DNA of 64,000 nucleotides from Gracilibacter sp. BRH_c7a (GTDB lineage Bacteria; Bacillota; Desulfitobacteriia; Desulfitobacteriales; Syntrophobotulaceae): contig LOEZ01000063.1 of assembly GCA_001516055.1 (NCBI GenBank), positions 1 through 64,000 of the forward strand, in the 5' to 3' direction. The position numbers and the translations under genes are program-made. The notes beneath the pieces were generated by a model. That model ran no database searches. It had not been told where the DNA came from and saw nothing but the letters and a program-made list of their open reading frames with translations. Below are positions 35,144 through 45,600 of the stretch, piece by piece. The number at the start of each line of letters is the position of its first letter. The first letter of the stretch is position 1.

Positions 35144-38100
35144 ATGCCTAATACTGATAAAAATGCTAAACGATATTATCCCTTGACTCATTCCCAAAAA
35201 AGTATCTGGTATAGTGAAAAGCTTTTCCCGAATACAAGCATGGGAAATATAGCAGCAACACTTCGGATGTTCAGCAATGTAGATTATTCTTTGCTGGAGC
35301 AAGCCATTAATACCTACTTGGAAAAGAATGACGCAGTCCGTCTTCGGATTGTTGAAATAGAGGGTGAACCGAAGCAGTACGTATCTGATTACTCATATTG
35401 CAATTTTGATCGCCTTGATTTCAACGGTGATTTAAATGAGCTCTTTCGTTGGGATGAGAAACAAACCCGAATGCCAATGAATATTATTGAATCCGATTTA
35501 TTCTCCTTTGTTCTCATCAAAATAAATGACCATGATGGTGGTTTTTTTGTAAAGTTTCATCATTTGATTTCCGATGCCTGGACCATGTCTCTACTAGGGA
35601 ATCATGTTATGGAATACTATACAGCACTCAAAAATGGAGAATTGATTTCCGAGGAGAAGAAACCTTCATTTATCGACTACATAGAAAATGATAAGTATAG
35701 AGAATCTAGTAGATTCCAAAAGGATAAGGCCTATTGGGAAGAAAAATTCGAAACTTGGCAAGAAATAACAGCTTTAAAGAATAGGAAGATGGGTAATGCA
35801 AGCACAAAAGCACGCAGGAAGACATTATTAATTCCACAGAAACTAACTGCTAAAATTCACGAGTATTGCGCTCAACAAGGGGTCTCTGAATTCAGCCTGT
35901 TTTTAGCCGCAATCTCTATGTATATAACCAGAGTAACGAACAAAGAAGATCTCGTCTTTGGAACTACTTTTTTGAATCGTTCCAATGCCAAGGAAAAAGA
36001 TACCGCAGGCATGTTTGCTAATGTAGCAGTTCCCCTAAGATTTTATATCCAGGATGAGATGAATTTCAATGATTTTGTGGAGAGCGTCTCCAAGGAGATA
36101 ATAACTGTATTGCGGCATCAGAAGTATCCATATGACCTATTATTAAAAGAAGTCAGGGAAAAAAAAGGTACGAAGGATAATCTTTTCGATATTGTGCTGA
36201 CTTACCAAAACTCTAAATTTATTAAAGATCAGGATTTTGAAGAATATATTACAAGATGGCATTTTAACGGGCACCAATTAGAATCCCTTATTATTAATCT
36301 TAACGATAGGGAAAATGATGGCCGTTTAATTATAGACTATGACTATTTGACTGATTTGTTTTACGCAACCGAAATCGAATTTATTCACAACCATGTCATT
36401 AGTCTCTTATGGCATGCTCTGGATAACCCTGTTAAAAATATCTCAAAGCTTGAAATATTATCTGAGAAGGAAAAACGGAAGATACTTTATAAATTTAATG
36501 ACACCCAAGCTGATTTCCCAATGAATAAAACTGCCCAACAATTATTTGAGGAGCAGGTACAACGGACACCCCATAATATTGCTGTGGAGTTCAGGGATGA
36601 GAGTTTGACTTATAGGGAATTGAACGAAAAGTCCAATCTGCTGGCAAGGATTTTACGGGAAAAAGGTGTAAGCCCCGATAGTATTGTAGGGATTATGTTA
36701 GACCGTTCTCTGGAAATGATAATTGGTATCTTCGGTATCTTGAAGGCCGGAGGGGCGTATCTGCCTATCGATCCGAAAAATCCCCAAGATAGAATTAACT
36801 ATATGCTTGATGATTGTGGTGCGCAGATTTTACTTACGAATTGTATTCAGGAGAACGCGACCCAATTCAGTGCAGATATAATTAATTTAAGTGATGGTAA
36901 ACTCTACACGGGAGATCCATCAAATCCTGAGCATGTAAACAAACCAACAGATTTAGCTTATGTCATCTATACCTCCGGGTCTACAGGTAACCCTAAAGGT
37001 GTTATGATTGAGCACCGAAGCTTAGTGAATAGGATTAACTGGATGCAAAAGAAATACCCCATAGATGAAAGCAGTGTAATACTCCAAAAGACCACTTATA
37101 CTTTTGACGTATCAGTATGGGAACTCGTGTGGTGGTCATTTATAGGTGCTAAGGTTTGCATGCTTGAACCTGAAGGTGAGAAAGATCCCTTAGTAATTAT
37201 TGAAACGATAAAAAGATATGGCGTCACGACTATGCATTTTGTGCCATCAATGTTAAGCATTTTTCTTCATTACCTGGAAAACTATCAAGATATCAAAGCA
37301 TTATCCAGCCTTAAACAAGTTTTTGCAAGTGGAGAGGCTTTAAATCTTCAGCAAGTCGAGAGATTTAACAGACTGCTAAATGCTCCGAATAGTACAGAGC
37401 TTTATAATCTATATGGGCCCACAGAAGCTGCTATTGATGTAACGAGCTTTGACTGCTCGCCAAAGGTAGAGTTAAATACTGTCCCCATAGGCAGACCTAT
37501 CGATAATATTAACCTATACATTCTGGACAAGCACTTGAACCTGTTGCCTATCGGTATTCCCGGGGAGCTTTTCATCGGCGGAGTTGGAGTTGCCCGAGGG
37601 TATATAAACAAACCTGAGCTAACTGAGGAAAAATTCATTCCGAATCCTTTTGTACCAGGAGAAAAGTTATATAGGACGGGAGATCTTGTCCGATGGTATT
37701 CTGAAGGTGATATCGAATACTTGGGTAGGCTTGATCATCAAATTAAAATCAGGGGCTTCCGGATAGAACTTGGTGAGATAGAGAATAAGTTGCTTCTACA
37801 CCCTGATATTAAAGATGCAGTGGTTGTTGGAATTGAAGACAAAGATAGAAAATACTTATGTGTCTACTATGTAAGTTCAAAGGAAATATCAAGCAGAGAA
37901 CTGAGGAGAATCTTATCAGTTTACTTGCCTGAATATATGATTCCATCGATTTTTGTTAGAATGGATACTCTTCCTTTATCATCAAATGGTAAGATAGATA
38001 TAAAGGCTTTACCTCAACAGTGCATGAATGAGTCAAAAGTAGACTATGCCCCTCCAAGAAACAGTATAGATCAAGACTTTGTAGAGATATTTGAAGATGT

Positions 38101-39235
38101 GTTGGATATCGAAAAAATAGGAATCGATGACAGCTTATTCGATCTGGGAGGAGATTCTCTAACTGTAATGATGATTTTTTCTCGGATCTATGATTGTAAC
38201 TGGGGGATTACTGCTGCTGATTTCTACCTCTATCCAACAATACGCGAGCTCTCCGATAAAATTAATGGTGAGCTAAAGCTAAATGCGCTAATGCGTCCAA
38301 TGGATATTCTTGAAATAGGACGACAGGAAGTGGCTGCAGTAAGAGAAATGCTTACGTTTGGTAACATTTTGCTTACCGGAGCTACTGGATTTCTAGGTAG
38401 TCATATTTTAAACGAGTTGTTAAAAACTACAGATAGCAATATTTATTGCCTAGTCCATGGAGAAAGTGATTCTTTGGCAGAAAACAGGCTAAGACAAACA
38501 ATTTCTTTCTATTTTGGGGATAAATACGACAACTATTTTGGAGAAAGAATTATTGTCGTGAGCGGAGATGTCACTAAAGAAAACCTGGGTCTGAAAGAAA
38601 AAGAATATGAAAGATTAGGAAAGCAAATCGATACAATTATACATTCCGCTGTAATGGTCAAATACTCCGGCGACTATAGTCTAATTGAGAAAGTCAATGT
38701 ATTTGGAACAAAAGTAATGATTGATTTTGCGCAAAAGTATAACTGTAAGCTAAACCATTTCTCAACTATCCTTGATACTGAAAAGTATGATAAAAATTTC
38801 GATAATAAAAGAGTTGCGTTAGATTTTAGTGAAATCAATTATGCCATAGGTCACTGTTTTGAGAATTTATTTACAAAAAGTAAATTTGAAGCGGAGAAGC
38901 TCGTACTAAATGCGAGTAAAAAAGGATTGGAAGCAACAATTTTCAGAATGGGTAATTTGATAGGTAGACATATCAATGGATATTTTCAACAAGATGAAGA
39001 CGAAAATAGTTTATTCAGTACCATCAGGTCGATGATGGTTCCAGGGGCACCGGTTGAGGACTTGTATAAAAAAGAAATTGAGTTTTCGCCCGTTGAGCTT
39101 AGTGCCAGAACTGTTGTTGAGATTCTGGAAACTCAGGAAGTTACTAACAAGATATTCCATATTTATAATGATAAAAAAATTAAAATGCGTGACCTTAAGG
39201 GAATCTTGCAAAATATAAATTCAACTCAGACATAA
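35144..39235 (+). CDS. Single-module nonribosomal peptide synthetase, C-A-T-R, serine-like pocket
   Basis: 1363 residues. Condensation domain (about 10-440; HHLISDA near 138), adenylation domain (about 450-955; YTSGSTGNPKG near 607, YGPTE near 756, NGK near 947), thiolation domain (Ser near 1003 in GGDSL), and a reductase domain (about 1065-1350; TGATGFLGSH near 1075). By eye the adenylation pocket in GrsA numbering is D235 V236 W239 H278 F299 S301 L322 I330 D331 K517, one change from the known serine code. Reductase release gives an aldehyde or alcohol rather than an acid. A leading condensation domain without an upstream module suggests an N-acylated or in-trans starter. It is followed 37 bases later by a sensor kinase. 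No phosphopantetheinyl transferase is nearby. Confidence 0.9.
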   Translation: MPNTDKNAKRYYPLTHSQKSIWYSEKLFPNTSMGNIAATLRMFSNVDYSLLEQAINTYLEKNDAVRLRIVEIEGEPKQYVSDYSYCNFDRLDFNGDLNELFRWDEKQTRMPMNIIESDLFSFVLIKINDHDGGFFVKFHHLISDAWTMSLLGNHVMEYYTALKNGELISEEKKPSFIDYIENDKYRESSRFQKDKAYWEEKFETWQEITALKNRKMGNASTKARRKTLLIPQKLTAKIHEYCAQQGVSEFSLFLAAISMYITRVTNKEDLVFGTTFLNRSNAKEKDTAGMFANVAVPLRFYIQDEMNFNDFVESVSKEIITVLRHQKYPYDLLLKEVREKKGTKDNLFDIVLTYQNSKFIKDQDFEEYITRWHFNGHQLESLIINLNDRENDGRLIIDYDYLTDLFYATEIEFIHNHVISLLWHALDNPVKNISKLEILSEKEKRKILYKFNDTQADFPMNKTAQQLFEEQVQRTPHNIAVEFRDESLTYRELNEKSNLLARILREKGVSPDSIVGIMLDRSLEMIIGIFGILKAGGAYLPIDPKNPQDRINYMLDDCGAQILLTNCIQENATQFSADIINLSDGKLYTGDPSNPEHVNKPTDLAYVIYTSGSTGNPKGVMIEHRSLVNRINWMQKKYPIDESSVILQKTTYTFDVSVWELVWWSFIGAKVCMLEPEGEKDPLVIIETIKRYGVTTMHFVPSMLSIFLHYLENYQDIKALSSLKQVFASGEALNLQQVERFNRLLNAPNSTELYNLYGPTEAAIDVTSFDCSPKVELNTVPIGRPIDNINLYILDKHLNLLPIGIPGELFIGGVGVARGYINKPELTEEKFIPNPFVPGEKLYRTGDLVRWYSEGDIEYLGRLDHQIKIRGFRIELGEIENKLLLHPDIKDAVVVGIEDKDRKYLCVYYVSSKEISSRELRRILSVYLPEYMIPSIFVRMDTLPLSSNGKIDIKALPQQCMNESKVDYAPPRNSIDQDFVEIFEDVLDIEKIGIDDSLFDLGGDSLTVMMIFSRIYDCNWGITAADFYLYPTIRELSDKINGELKLNALMRPMDILEIGRQEVAAVREMLTFGNILLTGATGFLGSHILNELLKTTDSNIYCLVHGESDSLAENRLRQTISFYFGDKYDNYFGERIIVVSGDVTKENLGLKEKEYERLGKQIDTIIHSAVMVKYSGDYSLIEKVNVFGTKVMIDFAQKYNCKLNHFSTILDTEKYDKNFDNKRVALDFSEINYAIGHCFENLFTKSKFEAEKLVLNASKKGLEATIFRMGNLIGRHINGYFQQDEDENSLFSTIRSMMVPGAPVEDLYKKEIEFSPVELSARTVVEILETQEVTNKIFHIYNDKKIKMRDLKGILQNINSTQT

Positions 39236-39272
39236 CTGTAATTCAAAAATTAATAATGAAAGAAGAATATAT

Positions 39273-41117
39273 ATGGTATTGAGCTATAACGGACTTGTTG
39301 TTTTAATGTTCATATCCACATTAATGCAGTTGTTTATGGCCATCCTTATTTGGAGGATGAAAAATAAACAACAAATTCATTATGCTTTTTTAGGTACAAT
39401 AGTGGCCATATTTTTTTGGAGCATTATTAGGCTAATCCAGATTTTTGTTGAAGGCAATATCCCTCTCGTTATATTTTTGGAAAAGCTACATTATGTTGGT
39501 GTATGTCTGCTTCCTGTGGCGCTATTACTTACAGGTATCATTTACGCAAAAACTCATATCACCTTCTCTTGGAAGTATTGGCTTTTATTCGTTGTTCCCA
39601 TTATCTCAATAATCATTGTTTTCACTAATGATTATCACCATTTGTTTATTGTAAAATATAGTTTTATTAGCACTGAGTTTGAATATGGTCCTTATTACTT
39701 ATTTCATGAACTTTATTCTTATTCGGCTATTCTTATTGGTATGTTTTATTTGCTGTATTTTACAATAAAAAACTCTGGTTTCTTTTCGAGACAATCTTTC
39801 CTGGTGTTTATGGGAATCACTTTCCCCCTTGTTATAAATGTTTTAAGTACTCGCAAAATCGTTACCATGCCGGTATTTTTCGAGTGTATCGCTTTTTCAG
39901 TTGCAATATTGTGCTTTGCAATTGCTATCTTTAAGTTTCAATTTTTAAATATCTTGCCAATAGCGTTACAACGGATTGTTGACCTTATTTCAGACAGCTA
40001 CATAGTCGTAAATGAAGCCGGTGAAATTATCGATTATAACAAGCCCTTCGTCGATACATTTCAAGGTATTATGCGTATCAAAAGAAAAGATAATATAATC
40101 AATCTTTTGTCAAATGTTGAACTTCATACGAACAAGAAAAAAATCATACGTCTCATAAGAGAAGCGTTGGAGAAGAAACACAACACATCATTTGAAGAAT
40201 ATATTGTAGGAAAGGACTTTGAGAAGCATTTTATTATCGAGATAATCCCCATCTTGTCCAATCATAGTCAACTTGGTACTATTATTCTGTTCAAAGATAT
40301 TTCAGAGCACAAAAAAAATATTGAGATAATTAAACGTAATCAAGAAATACTGATGGAACAAGAAAGAATGGCGTCCTTAGGCCAGATGATTGGAGGTATT
40401 GCTCATAACCTAAATACACCTATCATGTCCTTAGCAGGAGGCATAGAGGCCCTCAAAGACTTAGCTCATGAATATAAAGATTCAATTGAAGATAAGAATG
40501 TGAATTCTGAGGACCACCACGAGATAGCAAGCGAAATGCTGGAATGGCTTGAAAAGATGAAGCCTTATTGCTCGTATATGACAGATATCATCGGTGCCGT
40601 TAAAGGGCAGGCTGTTCAGATGAATTATTCTAAATTCGATAAATTCACTATTGAAGAACTGGTAAAAAGAATAGATGTTCTTATGAAACACGAACTAAAA
40701 AAATATCACTGTACATTAAAAACGGACTTCGCTCTTGATATGACTACAGAAATAAAAGGTGAACTAAATAGTCTGGTTCAGGTCTTTGATAACATGATCC
40801 TCAATGCTATTCATGCTTATGAAGGAGAAAGTGGTGAAATCTATTTCAAAATAACCAAAACTGAAAACAATGTAGAGTTTACCCTTAGCGATAACGGTAA
40901 GGGTATGCCTGAAGAAGTGCAAAAAAGGCTTTTCAAAGAAATGTTGACAACAAAAGGTAAACATGGAACAGGACTTGGACTTTATATGTCGTATTCTACA
41001 ATTAAAGGGAGATTTCTTGGCACCATGCGGTTTAAATCGGTGGAAGGTATCGGTACAACGTTTTATATTACTATTCCCTACATCAACAGTGAAATGCAAC
41101 AGGAGGAATTAGAATGA
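39273..41117 (+). CDS. 7TM sensor histidine kinase with PAS domain
   Basis: 614 residues. Seven hydrophobic segments fill residues about 5-225, matching the N-terminal 7TM module of some Firmicutes kinases. A PAS domain (about 235-345) and a HisKA-type dimerisation region with phospho-acceptor His near 376 (IAHNLNTP) follow. The ATPase domain has DNMILNAI near 507, DNGKGMP near 540 and GTGLGLYM near 567. It should sense a lipophilic or periplasmic-side ligand and phosphorylate the regulator whose ATG overlaps its stop (ATGA, 41114-41117). Co-transcription with the NRPS is likely. Confidence 0.9.
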   Translation: MVLSYNGLVVLMFISTLMQLFMAILIWRMKNKQQIHYAFLGTIVAIFFWSIIRLIQIFVEGNIPLVIFLEKLHYVGVCLLPVALLLTGIIYAKTHITFSWKYWLLFVVPIISIIIVFTNDYHHLFIVKYSFISTEFEYGPYYLFHELYSYSAILIGMFYLLYFTIKNSGFFSRQSFLVFMGITFPLVINVLSTRKIVTMPVFFECIAFSVAILCFAIAIFKFQFLNILPIALQRIVDLISDSYIVVNEAGEIIDYNKPFVDTFQGIMRIKRKDNIINLLSNVELHTNKKKIIRLIREALEKKHNTSFEEYIVGKDFEKHFIIEIIPILSNHSQLGTIILFKDISEHKKNIEIIKRNQEILMEQERMASLGQMIGGIAHNLNTPIMSLAGGIEALKDLAHEYKDSIEDKNVNSEDHHEIASEMLEWLEKMKPYCSYMTDIIGAVKGQAVQMNYSKFDKFTIEELVKRIDVLMKHELKKYHCTLKTDFALDMTTEIKGELNSLVQVFDNMILNAIHAYEGESGEIYFKITKTENNVEFTLSDNGKGMPEEVQKRLFKEMLTTKGKHGTGLGLYMSYSTIKGRFLGTMRFKSVEGIGTTFYITIPYINSEMQQEELE

Positions 41118-42616
41118 GAAGGTCAAAGTCAAGTATTTCTTCAGAATATAAAATAATGATCGTAGATGATGAACCAGGTATTGTTGATTCATTATCCGTT
41201 GTATTCAAACGAAGTGGATATCATATGACCGGTCTTACTGATCCGCTAGAAGCCATAGAGAGAATTCGTAACGAGAAATTTGATTTGTTAATACTTGATT
41301 TCCTTATGTATCCCATACATGGTGACAAAGTAGTGGAGAAGATAAGGGAGTTTAATACAGATTTGTATATTTTACTCCTAACCGGGCATAAAGACCTTGC
41401 CCCTCCTCTTGAAACCATCAAAGCTCTTGATATTCAGGGCTACTGTGAAAAAGGTGACAGGTTGGATCAACTCCTGTTACTCGTCGAATCAGGGATAAAA
41501 TCTATTTCTCAAGTAAGAACAATTAGAAAATTCCAGGAAGGACTTAACAAGATTCTGCAGGCCGTGCCGAAAATATATCAGTTGCAGCCTATCGATAATA
41601 TTCTAGAAGATATCTTAGCCGAGATTTTACCTCTTATTAACAGTACAAATGCATTTATTCTTGTTGACGATATAACAAGAATAAGCATCGGTAACAACAG
41701 CATCTACAAGGGAATCGGCAAATATAAAACAGAGATCGAAGATTTTATGGAAATGCTGGATCCCAGTCTTATGGAGCATATTGGTAGCGCAAGAGTGAAT
41801 AAAAAGTCTGTCAGCCTTGAACATGAAGTTATTATTCCATTGATGAATGAATCTCAACAGGATATAGGGGTCATCTATGTTGAGGGAGATGATATTAATG
41901 ACGGCGTTAAACTCCTTGAGATTTATGCCGGCCAAGCAGCTTCCTCAATTAGTAATGCCTTTTTGCATTCTCTGGTAAACATTAAAAATGATGAACTAAA
42001 TATAACTTATGACCAATTAAGGGAAAGGTATATGGACACCATAGAAGCTCTTCGCTTGGTCGTCGATGCTAAAGATATATACACCCGCGGTCATTCGGAA
42101 AGAGTAGCTTATTTCTCAGTTAAGATAGGTCAAGCCTTTGGTTTATCTCAAGAAGAACTGGAACTTCTGCGCATAAGTGGATTATTCCATGATGTTGGAA
42201 AGGTCGGAACTTCCGACGATATCTTATTTAAATCAGCTCAACTAGATGAAAAAGAATATGAGGAGATTAAAAAACATCCCTTGAAAGGTGCCCATATCCT
42301 TTCGGCAGTATCCATGTTTAAAAAGGTAGTCCCGATTGTCAAATGTCATCATGAACGTGTTGACGGTATGGGCTATCCAGAAGGTTTAAAAAAAGAAGAG
42401 ATACCTTTTATGGCAAGAATAATTGCAGTCGCGGATGCTTTTGATGCCATGATATCCGATAGACACTACCGTACAAAACTCAATTTTGAAGAAGCAAAAA
42501 GCCAGCTCTTACAGGGTACTGGAACTCAATTTGATGAAGAAATAATCAACAAGTTTATATATGAGTTAAACGACTTTGATCAGATGGTTAGAGAGATAGC
42601 AACAACGTACGAATAA
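41114..42616 (+). CDS. Response regulator with GAF-like middle and HD-GYP output
   Basis: 500 residues. Receiver domain (about 12-130; DDE acidic pocket near 18, phospho-acceptor Asp near 59 in LILDF, Lys near 110), a middle region of about 150 residues resembling a GAF domain, a coiled-coil linker, and an HD-GYP domain (about 305-490; RGHSERV, HDVGK near 360, HHERVDGMGYP near 415). It would change cyclic-di-GMP levels in response to the upstream kinase. Translation is coupled to the kinase gene. Confidence 0.9.
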   Translation: MRRSKSSISSEYKIMIVDDEPGIVDSLSVVFKRSGYHMTGLTDPLEAIERIRNEKFDLLILDFLMYPIHGDKVVEKIREFNTDLYILLLTGHKDLAPPLETIKALDIQGYCEKGDRLDQLLLLVESGIKSISQVRTIRKFQEGLNKILQAVPKIYQLQPIDNILEDILAEILPLINSTNAFILVDDITRISIGNNSIYKGIGKYKTEIEDFMEMLDPSLMEHIGSARVNKKSVSLEHEVIIPLMNESQQDIGVIYVEGDDINDGVKLLEIYAGQAASSISNAFLHSLVNIKNDELNITYDQLRERYMDTIEALRLVVDAKDIYTRGHSERVAYFSVKIGQAFGLSQEELELLRISGLFHDVGKVGTSDDILFKSAQLDEKEYEEIKKHPLKGAHILSAVSMFKKVVPIVKCHHERVDGMGYPEGLKKEEIPFMARIIAVADAFDAMISDRHYRTKLNFEEAKSQLLQGTGTQFDEEIINKFIYELNDFDQMVREIATTYE

Positions 42617-42644
42617 AAGACCTCGGTTAAAACCAAGGTCTTTT
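42616..42644. terminator. Terminator between the NRPS operon and the BspA-type gene
   Basis: AAGACCTCGGTT and AACCAAGGTCTT form a 12-bp stem with one mismatch, followed by TT. It lies at the stop codon of the response regulator and also 40 bases past the convergent gene. Confidence 0.75.
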
Positions 42645-42682
42645 GCTATGTTTAACGTTCTGGCCTTTGAAGTGATATCCGA

Positions 42683-45600
42683 TTATTCCCTGATTTCGCG
42701 AATACTCAGATAGGGACCGGATATACCATTAATTCTGACATATTCGGCATCGCCCGGAATATCATCCGTATAGTCTTGATCATAGCCGGCGATATCCAGG
42801 CTACCGGTACTTACTTCATTCAGTTCCTCGTCCAGGTACTCTAATTCAACAGTCTGACTGCTTCCGTCGGAAGCATTCAGCGTATATACAGCCTCATCCC
42901 CTCCGGCCAAGCCGAGAACGGAAAGCTTATAGATGATATAGCCGTTGCTACCAAAGATATTGGAATACGTATCAAGATTCCCGTCATAGGCATGATCTAT
43001 ATTATTTGCAGACTGCCAAAGATCCGGATTGGAAGCTAAATCTTCAATTTCATGGATATTGACAATTCCGCTTGTTCCGTTAATCCTGACATACATTCCA
43101 TCAGAAGGTTTTTTCACCACATAACTGTTTTTATCCCCGGTAATATCTAGGGTACGGCTGGCAACAACATCTAAATTCTCATCTAAACATTCAATTAAAA
43201 CGCTTTTGCTGCTAGTACCTAGGGTTATGTCGTAATTCATATATTTTAGGCAATATTTCAGCATTTCCACATCATCCAACCCCAGATCAGAAAGTTTGTA
43301 GACAATATATCCGCCTGGCGTAAATATGTTGGCATAAGAGGTATCGATTTCATCATAGGCATGGGTCTGATTATTGGCATTCCTCCAAAGACTAGGACTC
43401 GCATTGACAGATACCCTGCCAATCTCATGAATGTTAACAATGCCGGCTATTCCGCTAATTTTGACATAGACGGAACCATCGGCAATTTGCGCTGCATAGC
43501 TTCCGGCGACTCCGGAGATATCCAACGTATCGGTGTCAATCACGTTGAAATCAGCATCCAAGTATTGGAGCAAAACGCTTTCGTTTCCGTCACCAAAGCT
43601 TCCGTCATCATTGGTAAATTTAATGGTAAACTCTATCCTGTTCTTACCGTCCAGGTCCAGTACGGATAATGGATAGACAATATAGCCATCATTGGAAAAG
43701 ATATTGGCATACGTATTAATCTTGCCGTCATAGGCATGGGTCAGGTTACTAGCATTTTTGTATAATTCTGCCGTTATCCCTTCATTCGTTCTCATCTCAT
43801 AGATATTAATTTGAGCATCCGTCTTTCCTTTGATTTTGACATATACCGCCCCGTTAGGGATCCGATCGGTATACGCATTCTTATATCCGGATACATCTAA
43901 GGTACTTGCGCTGATAATTTGGAATTCGGAATCCAAATATTCAAGTTCAATAGTTTGAGCACTTCGATCGGAAGCACTGATTACATATCTCCCTTCGTCA
44001 CTGTCTTGCAGTCCGAGATCCGACAGTCCATAAATGATATACCCTTCCTCGTGGAAGATGTTTGCGTATGTGTTGAGATCCCCATCCTTACCATGGGGAA
44101 TGTTATTGGCATATTTGGAAAGTTCCGGAACAACGAAAGCGTACGCTGGAATCACTACTACCGCATCCGCCCCAGCATCAAATCCTAGGGTGGCAGCATA
44201 GCGGACATAGTATGTTCCTGCCGCCAATCCGGTGATAGAAGTCTCCGTCACGCTTATATAGTCGGTCGCGGTGGACAGGCGGTATTCCATCGCCGTGGTA
44301 ACACCGGTAATCTGTCCGTCCTGATTCTCTGCTGTAGTTGGTGCTACACCAACTATACCTGCAGGTGCCGCCTGTTCCTGGTTAACAGGCATATATTCCG
44401 GTATGACAACAGTTGCCTCTGCTCCTGCGTTAAACCCTTCAGCCGCAGCATATCTGACAAAGTAGGTGCCCGGTACCAAGCCCGTAATGGCGGTCCCTGT
44501 AACAACCGTATAGTCCGTGGCTGTGGATAATCTGTATTCCATCGCGGATGTTACCCCGGTAATCTGTCCGTCGTTATTAGCCGGTGACGTCGGGGCTATC
44601 CAAGTTAATAACGTAGGCGCAGCCTGATCTTGATTAACCACCGAATATTCCGGAACAACAACCCCTGCATCGTCTCCGACGTTATACCCTTCGGCAGCAG
44701 CATACCTAACATAATAGATTCCCGGGGCCAACCCCGTAATCGATGTTCCGGTCACCGCCGTATATTCCGCTGACGTCTCAAGTTTATATTCCATCGCCGT
44801 TGTCACCCCAAGAATCTGCCCGTCATTCCCGGCTACCGAGGTCGGGGCTACGACGCTTAAGCCCTCGGGAGCTGGCTGGTCCTGGTTCACTGCCATATAT
44901 TCCGGGATGACCACTGCTGCATCCTCTCCCGCATTATAACCTGTTTTAGCGGCGTACCGGACAAAATAAGTGCCCGGAACCAAACCCGTAATCTCAGTCT
45001 CCGACACAGCTGTATAGGTTGTTTCCGTATCGAACCTGTATTCTAAGTCTGATGTAACACCAGTGATTTTGCCGTTATCATTGGCGGCCGTGGTTGGGGC
45101 GACTCCTACCAGGCCTTCCGGTGCAACCTGCTCCTGATTGGCTGCATCTGGTATCATCATAGTTTGGTATCCATGCCAAGTAGGCGTGGTAAATCCGGCG
45201 GTCCCTTCGAGATAGTAGACAAAAAAGTCGGACTTGGCACCATCAAATATCCGGTTGCCCACGGAAGGAGCATTGTTGGTAAAATATGCATTCAACAAAC
45301 TGCTGCACCCGTAAAAAGCCTCATCCCCAATACCGCTCACATTTGGAAGGGCTACGCTTGTCAGGCTTGTACACCCGTTAAAAGCCCGCGAATCTATTGT
45401 TTTCACACTGCCTATATGCAAATCCTTCAAGCTGGCAATACCATAAAATGCTTCCACGGCAATACTTGAAACTTTTTCCATCTCCACGCTTTGAAGTTTT
45501 GAACATCCCTGAAATGCCCGGGCGCCAATGCTCGTCTCATTTCCTTGGATTGAAACACTCTTCAGATTGGAACAACCGTAAAAGGCTTCATTCGCTATGC

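Noticed and set aside
44150-45140. CRISPR-like repeated DNA
   Set aside because: The regularity comes from in-frame protein repeats of about 250 bases, not short repeats with unique spacers.
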